Assembly: GCA_000333855.2 (NCBI GenBank)
Contig: CM007340.1
Coordinates: 494,110 to 558,109, forward strand
Direction of reading: 5' to 3'
DNA: 64,000 nt
From: Endotrypanum monterogeii
Taxonomy: Eukaryota > Euglenozoa > Kinetoplastea > Trypanosomatida > Trypanosomatidae
The translations under genes and the position numbers were made by a program. Positions within the stretch are counted from its first letter, which is position 1. The number at the start of each line of letters is the position of its first letter. Positions 29,916 through 40,985 of the stretch are shown here, one piece after another. The notes under the pieces were generated by a model that saw only the letters and a program-made list of their open reading frames with translations, was not told the origin of the DNA and made no database searches.

Positions 29916-32900
29916 ATGTCAGCTTCTTCGTCACCATTTTTGCCGGCGCGTTACCGCGCGGATGGCCCGCTAGGAACGCTGCCGTCGGTGCCCGACATGG
30001 AATCGCTGGATGAAATCACGGACAAAGATGTGCAGGAGCTTCTTTTTTCTATGACCACTCCAGCCAGCAGCAATTACCCTCCCGCAAAAGTGGGGAGTGA
30101 AGGGGTGACGGGTGGCGATTGTGGTGTAGCTGCAGACGCCGAAGCGGCGATTTTTCAATGCGGGGAGCCATTGGCTCAACATCAGCAACCGTCTTGCGAC
30201 TCTCCCAGTGTCTATACCACCACCATTCCGTGTCATGTGTCTCCTCCACATGACTCAATGGTGTCTCCGATGTCGCCGGAGTCACGGAATTATCTCGCGC
30301 CTAGTGTTGGTTATCGCGTGTCTGTCGCGCCGTCTCTCCCCCCACCTGCACCACTCTTGAGGGAGGATACACTCGCAGAGAAGCGCGATGTCGCTTCGGC
30401 GTCGCAGAGTGTAACTCCATCGTCCTCACGATTCACCCCCGTTGATGCATCAAAACATATTCAAGACAGCTGTGCTGTGCAGCAGGGTAGGTCACCGCTA
30501 CTCGCACACACTGCACCCCTAGCCACTCCAGCGCTGCCCCGCCTGGTACCCATTTCTGACACTGAATTACTCGAGACGGAGCGTCACCGCTGGGGGTCGC
30601 AGCTCGTGCAAGAATGCTGGCTTCACCAGGAGCTCCACGGGGCTCGGTGGGACCATGAGCTGCTCTTGCAACACGGGGCAGCGTACCGCCCTCGTGCTAT
30701 CGCCTCTCGCACGGCGGTCTCCATGACGCACTCAAAGAGGCTGTGCATTGCGCTGAACATGGAGACGTCTATAGTTGAGAAGACCGAGGGGGCGTTCGGA
30801 GACGAGGGACGCGGCCAGGATGGTGGTGGCGGCGTCGAGGCGGCGGCGCTGCCGTCAATGAGTTCCCCCAAAGCGGAGGCGTGGGCTCCACTTTTCATGT
30901 GGCGCTCGCCTACCTTCATTCTCGGTGACAGTAACGCCGTTCTGGCGCAGCTGTCGGAGCGTCTGGGCGAACAGTACGAGGAGTTGGCGACGCGACCGCT
31001 GCAGACAGTGTGTTGCGCCAACACGCGGCCCTCGGATCTGATTCAGATTCTCAGTGACTCCCGCAAAGATGCCGGCGATGCAAAGGTGATTTTTCATTAC
31101 GTCGCTCGGGGGGTGCCTCCCCCACGGGGGGGCAACTTGTACTTGGTGAACACGGGGCCCAACGCCACGGGGTACGGGAGGCCGCCGTACAGCAAACTAT
31201 CCCTAGATACTTTCCGGAGTCGTGTCGGCTTCCCACTGGTGTTTGTTGCGGACTGCGCCGAGGCCGGGGAGCTGCTGCACTACTACGTACGGATGTGCGA
31301 GGAGCAGCATCAGCAATGCTACTTCACTTCCTCGCGCGAGTATCAGCTCCACCTAAGTCGCCACGTGAGCACAGTGGAGCTGGATGCGGCGGTCGACCGA
31401 GGGGCTATCCTGACTGCCGGTAACACCGATCGTGTAGTCAGAAACCTCGACATGCCCATCAGTGACTCTCTCCGTCACGGTGGCCACTTGGGCGCTGCTG
31501 GGATAGACGACGTCGCGCCGTCGCAGCGGGCCGTTCTGCAGGATTTCTACTTTATTGGCGCTACTGGGAGTGCAAGAAGTGGGAATGGCAGTAGTGGTAT
31601 GAATGGCAACAGCACTGCTAGATCGAAGATGACTGTGGGTCCTGGAAGCGCTGGTACTCATGGAGCATCGAACGGGGATCGTGCCATGTGCGACGGCGAT
31701 GCCGGGGCCTTGCGGCACCACCCACGCCTTCCCTCGGACATCCTGACGAGCTGCCTCACCACCCCGCTGCGTATGGCCATTTTGTGGTTCATCGCGGAGC
31801 GACCCGAACTGCAGGCGTTGCACCCACTTATTCTTCATCTCTTCCCGGGCACCTATAAAGACAAAAAAACACCGCTCGGTCAGCTACAGTGGTACCTACA
31901 GAGCATCATCGAGTGCATCGCGTGGTCAACCCTTTCCCTTCCACAGTACTCCCGTCTGTTTCGCGAAGACGTCTACGTCGCTCCTCTTTTCCGGGGCTAT
32001 CTCTTGGCAGAGCGAATCATCGTTGGTGGACTGGGCGGGTGCCTTAGTGTCTATCCGCCTGTCCCAGCGACGCACTTGCACACATTGTGGGGCACGTGGG
32101 ACAATATTGTAGAGCGCGCGTGTGTATCTCTTCTTCGCGCTCTTCGGCCCACACCGCCGCACTGCGCGAGTGTGCTGGAGTTCCGCAGCTGGTTAGATGT
32201 GCAATTGACGGCGTGGAGGTACAGCCGTCTAGATTTATTATCTGTAGCATCGCGCAACGATGTTTTGGGTTCGGCCGGCTCGCAGGGGATGGGCAGCTAC
32301 GCAACGCGCCTACCCTCTCTTCCGGATGATGCGACTGTTGTGATGCCGCCCTTTCTGAGCGAGGAGCTGCGCGGCCTGCAGGCGATCCTGGATGGCATTA
32401 CGAAGCAATCATTTGAGCATCCACGGGCATACTTAAGTGGTGTGTGGAGGCTGCAGTCACTCTCGTCCCCCTCGGCGACGGTGTGGGGCGGCGGTACGAC
32501 CGCTTCCGGTAATGCGGACGGTCGAGATGATGTGGGAGAGGGCGGACGCGAGCGACGCCACCGGCATCCTTGCCCTGCTTCGGCACGGGTCGTGCAGGGC
32601 GGAGGCGGTAGGGGTATGCCCACCAGAGTTGTGCTGCGTGGCATCGCCGAGCATTATTCCAACTCCCTGCGCTCGTCTTATCCAACAATGCTTCAGCAGC
32701 AGCAACTAGCCGGCGCCATGTCGGCAGCTTCTGGCTTGGTCACAGACGGGGCTAGACATGACAGGTTGGAGACTTCCGCTGGTTGCGACACCATTCGGAA
32801 TAAGCGCTCCCAACATCATCAACAGCTCATGTTAACTGAAGGCGCTGCGGTATCCACTCGCGGCATGCTAAAGCCAGTAGACTCTCGTGCTATTGTAGCC

Positions 32901-35900
32901 TCTAGAAAATACGAAGGGGGCTCGCGTGTCGACCTCACTGGGGTCCCAAATATCCGTATCAGCACCGTACCGAGAGCGTCACCCTCAGCGGCGCCGTCAA
33001 AAGCTACAGTGCAGCGCACTGCCAGTCACCCAGCAACACGCAAGACGGAGTTCATGACAAACCTCTTCACTAGTCCGACCACCGCTGGCCAGGCCGCCTC
33101 TTTTCGATACGCCCAAGACTTGCATCATCCGACAGAGGCGGTGAACAACACTGTGCCTCTGGGCAGTCCGTACAGCTCTGCCGCCACTGCAACTGCGCCA
33201 GTCTCGTCACTCTTGCCCCCTCCGCAGCACACCTTCCCTTTTATGGAGCGGATGCCGTTGCTGCTGCAGACACTGCTAGTTGCTAACCACCGTGAGAAGG
33301 CGACAGAGCTGATGTGTCGACTCGTTGACTGTGGCCCAGCAGCGGTGCTTCAATGTGCCGAGGCAAACATCTATCGTTTTGTGCTGGATCGTTACTGGAG
33401 TCGACCGGATCTGCGTTTCTTGATGCCGGCTACCCTGTTCATCTACTGCAAGAGCTGCTACGCTGATCCCGAGCTGATCGGGTCAGACAAACAGCGAGAT
33501 ATTGCGGTGAAAGCCTGTGCGGAGATACTCCAGTGCCCGGTGGAGGTGCCGCCGTCCATGTCGTCAGTTGGTGGCGATGAGGCGCCTGGAACCTGGCAGA
33601 GTAGCGTGCTGGGACCTTATTCCACCCCCTACGGGCAGCGTATGATGGCTGCCTCTCTGTTGACGCTTGTCGCCCTGCACAGTGATAGCGGACGCGAGGC
33701 CTGTCACGCGCACGGTGTGTTTCAGCTTTGCTGCCAGCTACTACAGCGGTCCGAGGGGGAGGCGCCGCTGTGGCGAGCGTCGACTGAGTCTTGTGTGGCT
33801 TCAAGTGTACTAGCGGGCTCGGTCACTCCAGGGGCAGCACCGCCGATCCCTCGTGTGCCGTCCGCCTCTCAGAATGCGCACACTTCACCCACGTCGCTGT
33901 CGTATCTTCGACATCCTGGCCCGTCGCAGAAGGAGGTGGGCAGCGAGCCGCCGCACATGGCACCGCCGCCAGCATCCGTGGCCACTTCTTATCACTTGAC
34001 CTTGATGACGCTCTTCGTCGCGCTACTGTGCAGCTGGAGGCTTCCTGCACCTACGGATGATGCCACGGAGGAGGTGAAGTACGACCTGGGGAAAGGCGCA
34101 AGGAGACACCCGGATTGCTCACTCGGGGACCCCAATGCACCGTCGTTCAGAGCAGCGTCTATCGACTCGCCTGCTCTATATCCTGCGCTGGATGGCACCG
34201 TACACGAGGTGCAACGGACGTCTGCCGAGGTGCTGGAGGCGAGTTTGGACGCGGCCGCGCCCGCGCTGTTTCACTTTTTATACTCTGAGACTTCTGTCCT
34301 TCGGGGGGCGGCGCAGCGCTGTTTGACGATGGTGCTCATTTCTCCGGCTCCGAGCCAGCCTTCGCGGGCCCGCTATGCCGAGCTTCAATTGCAGCGCCTC
34401 TACGGGATGCACGTGGGGATGACTGAGGTGAACACCGATCTTCGGTTGGAGGGGGTACGGATGGCCTACACGGTGTATCGCTGGTTGTTCGCGAAGGTCT
34501 GCGAGGATATACCAGTGGAAGAAATCGGGCAGTACGTGGCTCAGTGGATGTATCGGTGGTTCAGGCTCGCCGCCAAAGGCAAGCCGCCACCCGCACCCTT
34601 AATATTCGGTGACAGGGGAACTGAAAGAGGCGGAGCACCGCCAACTTCTATTCGTCCACACGGCAGCAACGCCCCGTCGTCGCCGCCGCCGACTGTGCTG
34701 CAGCCCACCGTCTGGGCCCCCTCCACGTTCTCTTTGTCCTACCGTGGCTTGGCTGTTGTAACTCCGGGGTCGGTTCACGGACATCGCCGCCGCAACGCGG
34801 CTGTGCCCTCAATTCGATCTCTTCGTGTAGGAATGGCGAGCGAGTTTGCCAATGGGAATGGGATGTTGTCTGTGGGTGTCGGCGGCGGTCTTCGGCAGCA
34901 CATTACGCCACAGGATCATCGCCGACTGCAGGCCTACTTGCCCCCCCTCAGCAACCTCGTGCGTCTTTTCTTTGAGTACACACAGGACGCCTGTCCCTAT
35001 GTGCGAGCATACGGGCAACGCGTTGTACTTGAGGAGTTCAGTTTTCTTCGGCAGCCGTGGTACGATGACTACCATGCGTTGGACCACCAGCATCTTCCCT
35101 CGCTGTCCCCCGTCGCGGACGAGCACGACTACGCCGGGGCGTCTCGTCACCACCACCCTAGTCAACAACGTCAACGTCGTCACACGTCGGGTTCTCGTCA
35201 AAGCTGTCGTCAGGGAGACCGTCACCATTTCGGTGAGAATGAACCCCCGTGGTGCGGGGAGGAGTCGAGCGCGGCAGCTGAGGCGGCCGGCAGCGGATTC
35301 GCCAAATATTCGCTGTCCGGGCAGCTGGGCCACATCCGGGAGCCGATGAGCGAGCATGACGGTGTGGCACCGCCAACCTTTGAAGTCGGAGCTGCGGGTG
35401 CGTCTGCTGCTGCTGCAGTGCGCGAGTTCGAGGCGAGCAACCGGGACATGGGTGCCGCCGCGTCTTCGCCTGGTGATTTTGAAGACGTGTCTGAGCCGCA
35501 CCCTGCTGTGGTGCGTCGTTTCGTCATGCGCCTGCTACGTATGGCGTCGTCCAACAATGCGGGGGGTCCTATTTCGGCGCCAACATCGCCGCTGCCCCCG
35601 CGCTTGTACTGTCGTTCTCGTCCTGAGGACCCATGTAGTGGGGAAGAGAACGATCAGGATGGTGACAGAGATCATGAGGGCTGCGGTGATGGCGTAGGAT
35701 CTAGTGGGGAGAGTCTCATTCACTTGCCACAACGCAACAAGGACGCGGCGGTGAACCATGATGACTTGGGCGTGTGTGTCGGCAATGGTAGCGGCACGTC
35801 ATCCACATGCGATGCTCGGTGTCGCGGAGCTAGTGATAACGGCGGTGGACCGCCGAATGCTGGCAGCTACTTTGCGTCTAGTGTGCATGTGGATAGTGAG

Positions 35901-38087
35901 GGCAGTGTGGCCGGTGGCGGTGTAGCCAGCATGCTCCTCGACGCGGAGTCCTTCGGCCTGTACCCGTTGTGGACTTTGGACAGCGCCACCATGACGGCTT
36001 GTGCCTACGGCGCCCTTAGTTTCCTGGAGCGCTTCATACTGGAAGAAATGGATGACACCGATCCGCGCCACCCCGTAAAACTCGAAAAAGAGAACGCGCT
36101 GTACGAATACAGTCAACGTATCGAACTAAGCATTCGCACATCTGCGCGGAATGCTGCCGGGGGCACGGGGGGCGGGCGTGAGTGGGGCAGAGAACAGTTG
36201 CTCGCCCCACAGGATGGAGAGCATCTTAATAGGACAGCTGGCAGCGTAGCGCGCTCGCCGATTGCCAAGCGCGCGTATCCTTTATTCCAGTGCATCGGTG
36301 TGGGTGACATTGGCCGATTGGGTGAACCCGGGTGTGGTCGCCGTGGCCCGGCAGTGCCCTCCAGCTCCTCACCAGACTCCCTGCCTACGCAAAATGGTGT
36401 CGGGATGAGCGCGGCTGCTCCCTCCCTCTCGCGTGTGGCTGGTCATGTAGATGCCATTATTTTTCACCCATCGGAGCCAGTGGTGGTGACATCGACAACA
36501 GGCGGCTTGGTGACCGTATGGTCGTACGAGACTGTCGAGGAAACGTTGACAGACGAGGTGGACATATCTCGGGATGCATTGAGAGGTGTCGCGGGTGAGG
36601 GTTGTGATGAGCGCTGTGCGACAGTTGGAGGCGACCTCAGAAGCGCTGCGTCTTCTCATCAAATCTTAGAGGTCCGTGCCCAATATTTCTTGCGCGACAT
36701 TGTTCGCCGCACCGACTGCACTGCAGCGCGGGTTCCACAGCCTCGATATATGTTCGATCGACACCATTCACATGGACCCGTTACCTCACGGCGCGCGGGG
36801 GACACCACTGTTGCTCTGAATCGAGGGCTGGAGGCGCGTCGGGCCTCGCGCCAAGTGTACGGAGTGGGTAAGGTTGCCCTCGCGGGGGATTTCGGTCCAG
36901 CAGAAGCAAGTGGCCTCCTTGGTGGCGGTAGTGAGGATCGTCCTAGTCTATGGACAGAGCACGCCGAAGCCACCAATGCCGCTGCCGCACTCGATCCGTT
37001 GCAGCGACACGAAAGTCTGCAGTACCCCCATAGGGTTGGACTCCTGCACTTCATTGACGCGGCTTACCGCCCTCTGTTGTGTGTGGTGCAGCGCACCGGG
37101 TCGGTGGAGGTGTTTTCCGACTTTGCAGACTCCCGCGAAGTCCGCCGGTTGACCACATTTGAGACCCTCTCGCAAGATCAGAGAGGGCTGCCGTACCGGT
37201 GCGTGTCGAGCTACCAACCTCCCACTGGCCTGTTGTATGTGAGCACCCGGGATGGTGAAGTGAAGGCCTGGGATCTGGGCAGCGAACAACGGCTCGCTGT
37301 GTCGGGCAGATTCACCTCTGCCGCGGAGGACGCTGGCGCTATTTCAGCCCTCACAGCCCATCCGTGCACACCATATGAGTACGTTGTAGGCCGCCACGAC
37401 TCGCCCGTGTGTGTTTTCGATTTGCGTGACGGCACCAGCGGGGCGGCTCGATGCGGCATGTCTCTGCCGTCTTTCCGCTATCACGTAAAGGATGGTCTCG
37501 CTTCACCCTTTTGTCTGCGAGTGAACTACTCACGACGCTATCCTAACACGGTTGTCGCCGGGTACGCCGACGGTGCGGTGGCTGTGTGGGACCGTCGCTA
37601 TACGAGACAGCCGTGCATTCTGTTTGGTGCCGAGCTGGGAAGCCCACCTGCTGCGAAATTCACATCCAGTGAAGCTTGCGCGGCCTCCACTGTCGTCCCT
37701 TACATCGTTCGCCACATCGACACGCATCCCAGCAGCAGGCGATTTCTGACGTTGGCAACAACGTCTTCATCGCTGCAGCTTGTGCAACCCTGGAGAGGCG
37801 ACGGGGGGACGGGCCTAGGTGGCACAGAAGCCGCTGCCAGTAGCCCCCTATTCGATGGGGGCCTGCATGCGCAACCGAAAGCCTCTGTTGTACATCGTTT
37901 CTCGCTAGACAGCGGCGTTGGCGAGGATGCTTCTTCGTGCAGTGGCCGTGGTGCTAGCGGCCCAGGGGCTGCGTGCTTTCACGATTTCCGCCCTCTCATG
38001 GGTGTCGGTATCGGCAGCACTCTGAGGTTGTACGGCACACCGCACCTGACCTCGGTGGCAGTATGCCTGGATAGTGACCGGTGGTGA
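29916..38087 (+). CDS. Raptor orthologue, TORC1 scaffold subunit (2723 aa)
   Basis: Regulatory subunit of TOR complex 1; in other eukaryotes it presents substrates to the TOR kinase. The order is a disordered N-terminus (about 1-200); the Raptor N-terminal caspase-like domain with VIFHYVARGVPPP (about 391-403) and VADCAEAG (about 444-451); the Raptor hallmark LTSCLTTPLRMA (about 611); and FPGTYKDKKTPLGQL with ..YLLAERI. HEAT-like helices follow (about 1108-1285), then a long low-complexity middle, and WD40-type repeats from about 2178 to the end (FHPSEPVVVTS, TRDGEVKAWDL, YADGAVAVWDRR). Human Raptor has about 1335 residues, so this one is doubled by low-complexity insertions. The caspase-like His is replaced (HYVARG against HYNGHG in human Raptor, Arg398) while Cys447 remains. 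Start: first ATG in the frame. Nothing links it functionally to the calpain genes around it. Confidence 0.95.
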   Translation: MSASSSPFLPARYRADGPLGTLPSVPDMESLDEITDKDVQELLFSMTTPASSNYPPAKVGSEGVTGGDCGVAADAEAAIFQCGEPLAQHQQPSCDSPSVYTTTIPCHVSPPHDSMVSPMSPESRNYLAPSVGYRVSVAPSLPPPAPLLREDTLAEKRDVASASQSVTPSSSRFTPVDASKHIQDSCAVQQGRSPLLAHTAPLATPALPRLVPISDTELLETERHRWGSQLVQECWLHQELHGARWDHELLLQHGAAYRPRAIASRTAVSMTHSKRLCIALNMETSIVEKTEGAFGDEGRGQDGGGGVEAAALPSMSSPKAEAWAPLFMWRSPTFILGDSNAVLAQLSERLGEQYEELATRPLQTVCCANTRPSDLIQILSDSRKDAGDAKVIFHYVARGVPPPRGGNLYLVNTGPNATGYGRPPYSKLSLDTFRSRVGFPLVFVADCAEAGELLHYYVRMCEEQHQQCYFTSSREYQLHLSRHVSTVELDAAVDRGAILTAGNTDRVVRNLDMPISDSLRHGGHLGAAGIDDVAPSQRAVLQDFYFIGATGSARSGNGSSGMNGNSTARSKMTVGPGSAGTHGASNGDRAMCDGDAGALRHHPRLPSDILTSCLTTPLRMAILWFIAERPELQALHPLILHLFPGTYKDKKTPLGQLQWYLQSIIECIAWSTLSLPQYSRLFREDVYVAPLFRGYLLAERIIVGGLGGCLSVYPPVPATHLHTLWGTWDNIVERACVSLLRALRPTPPHCASVLEFRSWLDVQLTAWRYSRLDLLSVASRNDVLGSAGSQGMGSYATRLPSLPDDATVVMPPFLSEELRGLQAILDGITKQSFEHPRAYLSGVWRLQSLSSPSATVWGGGTTASGNADGRDDVGEGGRERRHRHPCPASARVVQGGGGRGMPTRVVLRGIAEHYSNSLRSSYPTMLQQQQLAGAMSAASGLVTDGARHDRLETSAGCDTIRNKRSQHHQQLMLTEGAAVSTRGMLKPVDSRAIVASRKYEGGSRVDLTGVPNIRISTVPRASPSAAPSKATVQRTASHPATRKTEFMTNLFTSPTTAGQAASFRYAQDLHHPTEAVNNTVPLGSPYSSAATATAPVSSLLPPPQHTFPFMERMPLLLQTLLVANHREKATELMCRLVDCGPAAVLQCAEANIYRFVLDRYWSRPDLRFLMPATLFIYCKSCYADPELIGSDKQRDIAVKACAEILQCPVEVPPSMSSVGGDEAPGTWQSSVLGPYSTPYGQRMMAASLLTLVALHSDSGREACHAHGVFQLCCQLLQRSEGEAPLWRASTESCVASSVLAGSVTPGAAPPIPRVPSASQNAHTSPTSLSYLRHPGPSQKEVGSEPPHMAPPPASVATSYHLTLMTLFVALLCSWRLPAPTDDATEEVKYDLGKGARRHPDCSLGDPNAPSFRAASIDSPALYPALDGTVHEVQRTSAEVLEASLDAAAPALFHFLYSETSVLRGAAQRCLTMVLISPAPSQPSRARYAELQLQRLYGMHVGMTEVNTDLRLEGVRMAYTVYRWLFAKVCEDIPVEEIGQYVAQWMYRWFRLAAKGKPPPAPLIFGDRGTERGGAPPTSIRPHGSNAPSSPPPTVLQPTVWAPSTFSLSYRGLAVVTPGSVHGHRRRNAAVPSIRSLRVGMASEFANGNGMLSVGVGGGLRQHITPQDHRRLQAYLPPLSNLVRLFFEYTQDACPYVRAYGQRVVLEEFSFLRQPWYDDYHALDHQHLPSLSPVADEHDYAGASRHHHPSQQRQRRHTSGSRQSCRQGDRHHFGENEPPWCGEESSAAAEAAGSGFAKYSLSGQLGHIREPMSEHDGVAPPTFEVGAAGASAAAAVREFEASNRDMGAAASSPGDFEDVSEPHPAVVRRFVMRLLRMASSNNAGGPISAPTSPLPPRLYCRSRPEDPCSGEENDQDGDRDHEGCGDGVGSSGESLIHLPQRNKDAAVNHDDLGVCVGNGSGTSSTCDARCRGASDNGGGPPNAGSYFASSVHVDSEGSVAGGGVASMLLDAESFGLYPLWTLDSATMTACAYGALSFLERFILEEMDDTDPRHPVKLEKENALYEYSQRIELSIRTSARNAAGGTGGGREWGREQLLAPQDGEHLNRTAGSVARSPIAKRAYPLFQCIGVGDIGRLGEPGCGRRGPAVPSSSSPDSLPTQNGVGMSAAAPSLSRVAGHVDAIIFHPSEPVVVTSTTGGLVTVWSYETVEETLTDEVDISRDALRGVAGEGCDERCATVGGDLRSAASSHQILEVRAQYFLRDIVRRTDCTAARVPQPRYMFDRHHSHGPVTSRRAGDTTVALNRGLEARRASRQVYGVGKVALAGDFGPAEASGLLGGGSEDRPSLWTEHAEATNAAAALDPLQRHESLQYPHRVGLLHFIDAAYRPLLCVVQRTGSVEVFSDFADSREVRRLTTFETLSQDQRGLPYRCVSSYQPPTGLLYVSTRDGEVKAWDLGSEQRLAVSGRFTSAAEDAGAISALTAHPCTPYEYVVGRHDSPVCVFDLRDGTSGAARCGMSLPSFRYHVKDGLASPFCLRVNYSRRYPNTVVAGYADGAVAVWDRRYTRQPCILFGAELGSPPAAKFTSSEACAASTVVPYIVRHIDTHPSSRRFLTLATTSSSLQLVQPWRGDGGTGLGGTEAAASSPLFDGGLHAQPKASVVHRFSLDSGVGEDASSCSGRGASGPGAACFHDFRPLMGVGIGSTLRLYGTPHLTSVAVCLDSDRW

Positions 38088-39302
38088 GGAGCGACACTGA
38101 GAAAAGGGGTTGCGCGGGGGTGGAGGAAGGGCAAATCCGTGACTCCCATGTTCGGGGGGAGGTTACTTGGGGTTTGGAGACGAGGAAGAGTGGGGCTCCC
38201 TATCACGGCTGCTTCCACACGATGCTGATCTTTTTGATTTCTTTTACCTTTTTATTTTTGTCGTGCGTCAAAGGGCATCATCTGGGATGATAATGCGATC
38301 GTCCTCCACCTTTTCTTAGTTACGTAATCTAAGAAAGGAACCTCCCTTCCTCCCTCTCTATGATGTTTCTCCGCGTGTGTTTCTCGCGTTGGTGTGCATG
38401 TGCGTGGTTCTGTAGCGCCTGCCCCTCCCTCCCCCGGCTTGAAGGAGGAGAAGGAGCCCGGGGAGGCAAAAGAAAAAAAACGAAGATAGAAGCAGATGAA
38501 TCGTTGGACAAGGCTGTCGTAGTGGTGTTGTATGGTAGTGATATATCATTGTCGGATACGCAGATCGAGTGCCTGATTTTTCTTCACAATTTCCGGGGTG
38601 AGTGGGTCCAGTGCGGCATGAAACGCTCTCGTGTTTCGTCAAGCACGTCAGTTCGCTCGCTTTCTCATCGTGCTACTGTGCGCGTCTCTTTGGGGCGTGA
38701 TGTTGACCCAACGTATTCGTTAATGTCGATATCCGTAAAAATTTTCTCCGTATTTTTCTCTTTCCCCAACACTTGATCATTCCCCATTCCCCCTTAAAAA
38801 AAAAAACGAAACGATAAACGAAATGCATGCATATATATATACATATATATATATATATTTCGCACACAGGCATTTGCGCCTCCTTTGTTCCCTGTCAAAG
38901 CAGCGACATAGAGACGCACACACATATATATATATATATATTCCAGTACATACTTTTTTGTTTTTGTAGTTTTGCTGTGAATTCTTATCCTCGTACCCCT
39001 TTTGTTCAATCGGGGCTGATTATGCGATTAATCCTTCACCACAGCTGCCGCTTCTCTCGCCTTGTGGAGAAGCTGTTGGTTTTCTGACGGGGGGTTGTTG
39101 TCTGCATGTTCCTTCGGTCTGCTCGGTGTTTTCTTTTCTGACCAACCACTCTTACTTCTCTTCACTCACGCAAAACTCTTTTTTTTTCGATACCTATGTG
39201 CCTCTGGCTATAGAGGGCGTTCATCCCCGACCGCTTCTCCCACGCATATCTTCCGTTGATTCTGTGGAGCACAAGCTGCACCCCCGACACTCAGAAAAAA
39301 AA
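38088..39302. other. intergenic region, no gene seen
   Basis: About 1.2 kb. It holds several TA-rich runs at about 38830-38860 and 38925-38941 and a T tract at about 39178-39188. A likely trans-splice AG for the next gene is at 39212-39213. Confidence 0.6.
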
Positions 39303-40133
39303 ATGGGGTGCCGTGGAAGCAAGCCTCCTCGGGAAGGGAGGACGGCAGCGTTAGTGGGAAGCCAAGTACAAGTTGCAGATCCTAGGGGAGAAGGTCAATT
39401 CCGTAAGGGAGAGGTGCTTCAGTTGTCTTCACCCCTGTCAGGGCGAAACGCGATTCCAAGCAAAAAGATCAGGTCCACGGGCCTCCAAGCGCGGGTCCCA
39501 CTCACCGCTGCACCACTGGACTCGGAAAGTGTAGTACATCAGCCAGCGCGAAGCCTTCTGGTTGCCACCGCGCCTGCTGATGAAGACTCTCAGGTAAGCC
39601 CCTACGGGGAGTATGACAGGCGCAGGGACCACTCCATTAGACCCGCGCGACAAGACCGTGTGTATGGCGCATCTCTCCACCAAGAGAGTCAAATCCATCG
39701 GTTGGTGCAAGACAGACCGTCTTATGTCGGTCCAGGGCCCACAGGGGAGTTTATGATCGATCGCATCTACCGTTGCTTTGACGAAAAGAATGGTCTTCTG
39801 TTCCGGTTGGTTAGCGACGCGAGCCGTATGTGGGCCTTCTACAACGACACGATTGAGTATATGATGCGGGTGTCCGTCACTTTCAGCCCCGACAGCACCA
39901 TCCAGGCTCTAGGGGACACTCGCCGGACGATCCTCAACGAGGAGACAGGCGAGTGTCAGCTGGAGGTGACTGTTGCGCCCGGGAAGACTGAGAGTTTCAT
40001 GTGCGGCGAGCACAACGGCTTCATTACGTGTTACGATGCGAATATAATTATTGGCGCGAGTGGCGCTGGTGCACGCAGGTCGGAGGGCTGCATCAGCAGT
40101 AGCAGCGACGGAGGAGGGCGGGATGCTCAATGA
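39303..40133 (+). CDS. SKCRP-like protein with long N-terminal extension (276 aa)
   Basis: It starts MGCRGSK: Gly2 plus Cys3 fit dual acylation (myristate and palmitate). This ATG is the first in the frame. Residues 1 to about 150 are a basic, Gln/Ser/Arg-rich region with no recognisable domain. The kinetoplastid calpain N-terminal domain follows at about 155-255: CFDEKNGLLFRLVSD, MWAFYNDTIEYMMRV, a strand with FSPDS, LEVTVAPGKTESFMCG and HNGFI. The tail is Gly/Ser-rich. It combines an unusual spacer with the conserved fold. By analogy with dual-acylated SMP-1 a flagellar-membrane location is possible, though the extension could direct it elsewhere. The gene immediately follows Raptor. Confidence 0.9.
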   Translation: MGCRGSKPPREGRTAALVGSQVQVADPRGEGQFRKGEVLQLSSPLSGRNAIPSKKIRSTGLQARVPLTAAPLDSESVVHQPARSLLVATAPADEDSQVSPYGEYDRRRDHSIRPARQDRVYGASLHQESQIHRLVQDRPSYVGPGPTGEFMIDRIYRCFDEKNGLLFRLVSDASRMWAFYNDTIEYMMRVSVTFSPDSTIQALGDTRRTILNEETGECQLEVTVAPGKTESFMCGEHNGFITCYDANIIIGASGAGARRSEGCISSSSDGGGRDAQ

Positions 40134-40810
40134 GGGAGGGAAGTCGTTGGGAAGCGCCTCCTGATTTGCTTGCCGTTTTGGCACTCATCCGAAGAGGAGA
40201 GATGGGCGATGCGAGCCACCGCGGGGTGGGGGAGGAACACGAAGTCAGCTGCGGCTGCGAGGAGCGTTACTACATCGATCTCTTTTTACATCTGCAGTGT
40301 CTGCCTGAAGGGGGAATCTGCAGGTGGGCTGACCTTTTATTATTATTATTATTATTGAAGAGTCTTCAGCGACTGGACGTAAGACAAAATACGATGTCAG
40401 GGAGGTGGTCCGGCCAGATGCCTAGCGCTCGTGTCTACCGTGGGAGGTGCTTATGCCTGCGAGGGGGGTGCACGCGTATAGGATTTTTATTCTTTTTGTG
40501 TCGACTTGAAAGTTTTTTTTTTTTTTGCGTCTTCTGCTCTTGTCTTCTCCCCAGCGATTCTTTTTCCAGGCTTGACACCCACCCACACGTGGGCTTTGAA
40601 GATTGACGAAAGACTAAGGTATGCTACGCGATCGCTTCTTTAATTACTCAATGCGTCCCCCCTTCCTCTCCTCTCCTCTCCTCTCATATATATATATATA
40701 GATATATAAGATGTACACATCCTTACAAGGTTTGTACGCTTTCTTGCCACGCGTGTGCGTGTCTTGGAGAGCGTCGGTGTCTTCGTAGCAAGCGTACTTT
40801 TTTTTTCTTA

Positions 40811-40985
40811 TCCCCTCCCCTCCCCTCCCCTCCCCTCCCCTCCCTTCTCCTCCCTAATGTTGATGGCGTGTTTGCCTGGTGAAGCTNNNNNNNNNNTTTT
40901 TTTCTTATCCCTCCCTCCCTCCCTCCCCTCCCTCCCCTCCCTCCCCTCCCCTCCCTCCCCTCCCCTCCCCTCCCCTCCCCTCCCT
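40811..40985. repeat. CCCCT/CCCT tandem array, interrupted by the gap
   Basis: C-rich pentanucleotide and tetranucleotide tandem repeats on both sides of a 10-N gap. The complementary strand is G4/G3-rich and could form G-quadruplexes. The repeat is the probable cause of the assembly break. Confidence 0.8.
40887..40896. other. assembly gap (10 N)
   Basis: Ten N. The sequence ending at the gap (TTTTTCTTATCC, C-rich array, then about 35 unique bases ending GGTGAAGCT) is repeated immediately after it and ends the same way at about 41026. As at 17996, this suggests the same locus represented twice. Confidence 0.95.
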
